Shown here in pieces: positions 61,228 to 64,000 of a stretch of 64,000 nucleotides of DNA. The stretch comes from Terriglobia bacterium (GTDB lineage: Bacteria; Acidobacteriota; Terriglobia; Terriglobales; Acidobacteriaceae): contig JAIQEU010000003.1 in assembly GCA_020073665.1 (NCBI GenBank), positions 248,001 to 312,000 of the forward strand, in the 5' to 3' direction. Under the pieces are notes generated by a model. That model worked only from the letters and a program-made list of their open reading frames with translations, made no database searches and was not told the origin of the DNA. The translations under genes were made by a program, and so were the position numbers. Numbering within the stretch: the first letter of the stretch is position 1; each line of letters begins with the position of its first letter.

Positions 61228-61836
61228 CTACCCTTGGGTCAGCGGGATGCTCTGCCGGTTGTTGTTCAGCACGTCTTCTACTTCCACGGAATTGGGCGCA
61301 ATGTGCAGGATCTTGTAACGGCGATCCACAATGTCGCCTTCGCGCGCGACGAAGATGTCTTCGCCCTGCGACAGGAAAATCTTCTTAGGCCCGCCCGCTT
61401 GATTGGCAAAGCCGAAAAACTTGAGGTTGATGGGCGGTGGCGGAGGCGGTCCGGTTGGAATTACCTGCTCCACCTTGGCATGATCGGTCGTCCCGTTCCC
61501 CACCGGCTTCGGAGGCGGTTCGGCCTGGGCCAGGAAGATGTTCCGCCCCGTGCCCTCGTATTTCGTGTCCTCGCTGGCCTTGAGCCAGTCGTATCGCAGG
61601 GTAGGATCGAGAGACCTGGGCGCCGCTTCCGCTTTCTTCTCGCTGCGCGTCCGCTTCGCTGCCGCCGGTGCCGCGGTCCTTGCGGAAGCCGGGCTCGCCG
61701 CTGCGCTGGCCGCCGGATGCGCCGCCGGAGCAGCATCGGGCCCGCCAAACAGCCATTCGCCCAGGAACACGATGGCCACCACCATGAGCGCCACGGCCAG
61801 GATGAGCTTGCCCCGATTTTCCGCTCCCAGTTGCAC
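61228..61836 (-). CDS. pilP: PilP-like inner-membrane protein
   Basis: 202 residues. One transmembrane helix ('LILAVALMVVAIVFLGEWLF'), an Ala/Pro-rich periplasmic linker, and a C-terminal 'INLKFFGFANQAGGPKKIFL' plus 'SQGEDIFVAREGDIVDRRYK' domain like the β-domain of PilP/GspC, which contacts the secretin. GTG start directly after the pilO stop. The distance to pilO (none) supports a single operon pilM-N-O-P. Confidence 0.72.
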   Translation of the reverse strand: MQLGAENRGKLILAVALMVVAIVFLGEWLFGGPDAAPAAHPAASAAASPASARTAAPAAAKRTRSEKKAEAAPRSLDPTLRYDWLKASEDTKYEGTGRNIFLAQAEPPPKPVGNGTTDHAKVEQVIPTGPPPPPPINLKFFGFANQAGGPKKIFLSQGEDIFVAREGDIVDRRYKILHIAPNSVEVEDVLNNNRQSIPLTQG

Positions 61837-62376
61837 CTACGCCTCGGTCTTCAAATAAGTTTCCATCTTCATCTGCAACTTGACTACCCCACCCTGCTCT
61901 CCGCCCAATTCCACGCTGTCGATAATGAAAAATATCCGGTCACGTTCCAAAGCATTGATGAACCGCACCAGGTGCAGGTAATCGCCGGAAAGTTCGGTAT
62001 CAATTTCCACCCGGCGCAAACCCACCGGCTCGGGATCGTGCAGCTTGTATTTGACTTCGGAGAAGCCGACTCCGCTCTGCGAGGCCAACTTGCCCAGTTC
62101 TACAGAAATTTCCGAGTCGTGCTCCGCGATCCGGTCCTTGTAGAAGGTGTTGATCTGCTGGTCCGCAGTCACAATCTTCTTATCGAGGCCGCGCAGCGGT
62201 TCGACCTGCCTGGTCTTGAGCCGCAGGTCTTTCCAGAGTGCTGCCAGTTGTTCGCGGCGCGACCGCTCCGATCCCACCAGGGGAGAGAACAATACCGCTG
62301 CCGCCGCCACGTCCACCAGCAGCAGGGCCGCGATCGCAATCTTCAGCTTATGCCGAGTGTCCCGAAGTTCGGGCAT
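61837..62376 (-). CDS. pilO: PilO-like inner-membrane alignment protein
   Basis: 179 residues. N-terminal helix 'LKIAIAALLLVDVAAAAVLF', a coiled-coil region and a C-terminal ferredoxin-like fold ('RVEIDTELSGDYLHLVRFIN') typical of PilO/GspM. The ATG overlaps the pilN stop codon (TAATG). PilN and PilO form a heterodimer that links PilM to PilP. Confidence 0.8.
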   Translation of the reverse strand: MPELRDTRHKLKIAIAALLLVDVAAAAVLFSPLVGSERSRREQLAALWKDLRLKTRQVEPLRGLDKKIVTADQQINTFYKDRIAEHDSEISVELGKLASQSGVGFSEVKYKLHDPEPVGLRRVEIDTELSGDYLHLVRFINALERDRIFFIIDSVELGGEQGGVVKLQMKMETYLKTEA

Positions 62377-62975
62377 TAGCGAGCCCCCTGACTGCCGGTG
62401 CCCTTCTCGGGGACATACAGAGCACTGATGTCGAATTGCACGGCGTCTCCCGGAGTCTGGCTGCCGGCCTGGGTCCGCTCCAGGTTGATGTGGGTTTGCT
62501 GGAAGCGTTGCGATCCTTCCATCTTCCTCACCAGTTCTTCCGCGCGCTCCCGCGACTCGCCCGCCACTACCAGTTTGATTTCCAGCAAGTCATCGGGCGA
62601 CATATCGGGCCGAATGGAAACCACATGTAAGCGCGGAGGCATGACCTGCTCCAGGTCTTCGAAGACCCGAGTCCACGAAAAGGCTTTGCGCTGGAAGGCG
62701 TCGTTCAGGAACTGCGAACGATCGCGCGTGCTGCGGTTCTGAGGCAGGCCTAACAGGGCTTCCGCCTGTGCCTTCTCCTGGTCGCGAGTCGCAATCTGCT
62801 GCTGGGCCTGCTGGATCAGGCTACGGTCTTTCCGTGCCGTGACGAAGCCTGACACTGCGAAATAGAGCAACATCAGGGTCACAATGCCAAGCGCGGCCAC
62901 CCCCCCGCCCCAGCGCAGCCAGAACTGCCGCACATCTTCGTACGGGTGAGACGCGAGATTGATGTCAAGGCGCAT
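62376..62975 (-). CDS. pilN: PilN-like inner-membrane alignment protein
   Basis: 199 residues starting 'MRLDINLASHPYEDVRQFWL', which contains the 'INLA' segment that PilM binds. The transmembrane helix is 'GIVTLMLLYFAVSGFVTARK', then a coiled coil ('QQAQQQIATRDQEKAQAEAL') and a ferredoxin-like part. It lies four bases after pilM. Confidence 0.85.
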   Translation of the reverse strand: MRLDINLASHPYEDVRQFWLRWGGGVAALGIVTLMLLYFAVSGFVTARKDRSLIQQAQQQIATRDQEKAQAEALLGLPQNRSTRDRSQFLNDAFQRKAFSWTRVFEDLEQVMPPRLHVVSIRPDMSPDDLLEIKLVVAGESRERAEELVRKMEGSQRFQQTHINLERTQAGSQTPGDAVQFDISALYVPEKGTGSQGAR

Positions 62976-62978
62976 GTC

Positions 62979-63875
62979 TTAGGAGAGCAGGGCCCCCACC
63001 ACCCCGGCCAGCCTCCACCGTGGAGCCGAGCCTGCACTCGCACCCAGCTGCGAACTTCCTACCAGTTCCCGCACTTCCGCGCCGGTTTGTGCCCTTAACG
63101 CGGGCGCTGCGCCACCCGACTCCGCCAGCCCGGCCACAAAAATGCGGTCGATATTCAGATGGTAGGTGTCCTGGAAGAATACTACCGAGGGATAAACCTC
63201 TTCGGCGAGTTGCTCGCCGGTGATGCTCACGCCGCGGGCGTTCTCCAGGGTGCGGAACAACAAAAGCTCATTCTTGTCGAGGATCGCGATGCTGGTGGTA
63301 CGCGCGTCCACCTTCACCACCAGGGTCGGGCGATCGGCGTCGGCCGCGCCCAGCGCTGCCAGCATCGAAGGCAGCACCACTCCCGGACTGTATCCCGCCT
63401 CGCGGAAGGCCGATTCATAGTCCTCGACCACGCTGCTCAAGGCCACCGCCGCCACCACCCGCACGCCGCTGCTTGAAGGTTGCGAATGGTAGGAAACTTT
63501 GGCCTTGTCCACATCGAAAGGCAGCGATTTCTTCAGCCGGAAGCGGATGACGCCTTCGGCCTCTTGCCGGTTGGCCGGCAGGGAATCGAAATCCAGCAGG
63601 GCCACGCGCACCGCGGCATCCGGCAGCACGGCGATGACGTCGCGCGAGCGTCCACCCAGGCTGCCCAGGGTGTCGCGGATGGTCTGGCATACCGAATTGC
63701 GTTCGCGCAAGTTGGGCTCGGTCAGGTCCGGGACCACGCTGCCCACAGCCAGTTCGTGCGAGGCGCACATCTCGACCATGCCGCCGCCATCAGCGACGCG
63801 GGCGGCCAACACGCGGTCGGGGGCGATTTCGCACGCCAGCTTCGGCTTCGATCCCGAATTGAAGGTGCCACTCAT
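62979..63875 (-). CDS. pilM: PilM-like actin-fold ATPase
   Basis: 298 residues, cytoplasmic. 'LLDFDSLPANRQEAEGVIRF' and 'RLKKSLPFDVDKAKVSYHSQ', 'VVKVDARTTSIAILDKNELL' and 'IDRIFVAGLAESGG' are PilM/FtsA-like blocks. PilM binds ATP and the PilN N-terminus. The ATG at 63875 or a TTG at 63884 may be the start. Upstream to the window end (about 125 bases) no gene is evident; a short inverted repeat (GGCGT...ACGCC) is seen at about 63952-63971. Confidence 0.82.
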   Translation of the reverse strand: MSGTFNSGSKPKLACEIAPDRVLAARVADGGGMVEMCASHELAVGSVVPDLTEPNLRERNSVCQTIRDTLGSLGGRSRDVIAVLPDAAVRVALLDFDSLPANRQEAEGVIRFRLKKSLPFDVDKAKVSYHSQPSSSGVRVVAAVALSSVVEDYESAFREAGYSPGVVLPSMLAALGAADADRPTLVVKVDARTTSIAILDKNELLLFRTLENARGVSITGEQLAEEVYPSVVFFQDTYHLNIDRIFVAGLAESGGAAPALRAQTGAEVRELVGSSQLGASAGSAPRWRLAGVVGALLS

Positions 63876-64000
63876 GATCTTCAACTAATGAGAACCCTAG
63901 CGCGCGGGAAACGCAATAGCTGGAAGGGCACTCGGTCTATTGGCCCAATGGCCGTAGTGCAGGCGTCCTGCCCCGAACGCCTCTGTCGCTCGTTCCACTT

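Noticed and set aside
1-64000. CRISPR arrays, insertion sequences, attachment sites, rRNA genes
   Set aside because: No regular spaced repeats, transposase motifs or rRNA segments were recognised.

Overview
The window looks like a chromosomal segment of a GC-rich, diderm soil bacterium. The most likely phylum is Acidobacteriota (Terriglobia/Koribacter-like). Pointers are the many TonB C-terminal-domain proteins, the glycine-rich C-terminal tail of the giant secreted protein at 44721-48884, a homodimeric pyruvate dehydrogenase operon, type IV pilus gene sets, diheme cytochrome peroxidases and lipoproteins. The taxon is inferred from gene content only; no 16S gene is present. I see no insertion sequence, phage or CRISPR array, so the segment reads as stable core and accessory chromosome.

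Layout. 1-1600: a partial His-box signalling protein and a CheR-type methyltransferase. 1622-4218: uvrB and a small secreted protein. 4484-7993: two tandem paralogues that fuse a degenerate receiver domain to a membrane-anchored TonB C-terminus. 8109-16741: a membrane protein, a secreted zinc peptidase and the operon aceE-aceF-lpd, in which lpd is broken. 16885-23799: mixed small membrane, secreted and hydrolase genes, with a perfect CRP-type palindrome at 20245-20262. 23869-25101: a DUF3179 membrane protein whose reading frame is interrupted by one TGA exactly where the first Cys of a CxxC motif is expected, followed by a SECIS-like hairpin. This is a strong selenocysteine candidate. 25231-30336: a minor-pilin operon ending in a clear terminator. 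30587-41961: signalling and envelope genes (a receiver-like/PilZ/PilZ protein, UXS, an MFS transporter, a cytochrome c peroxidase, a GAF-TonB fusion, and two LuxR regulators with pseudo-receivers flanking an ExeA-like ATPase and a degenerate tyrosine-kinase-like ATPase). 42336-48884: proC, lhgO and a 1387-residue secreted protein. 49121-52558: a MacAB-type tripartite export system. 52816-54685: modB-modC without a recognisable modA. 54688-59615: a membrane glycosyltransferase, a DUF3467 protein, a lipoprotein, tRNA-Leu and a diheme peroxidase-like protein. 59885-60250: an A-type Fe-S carrier. 60345-63875: pilM-pilN-pilO-pilP and a pseudopilin.

Two themes run through the window. The first is type IV pilus machinery (alignment complex at the right end, minor pilins in the middle) with a PilZ protein that could read cyclic-di-GMP. 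The second is a family of signalling-to-envelope fusions. Three proteins share an N-terminal receiver-like module with identical spacing of Asp53, an acidic residue at 83 and Lys102; two of them end in TonB C-terminal domains and one in two PilZ domains. A fourth protein joins a GAF domain to a TonB C-terminus. Start codons were chosen by Shine-Dalgarno spacing and domain boundaries; many are GTG or TTG.
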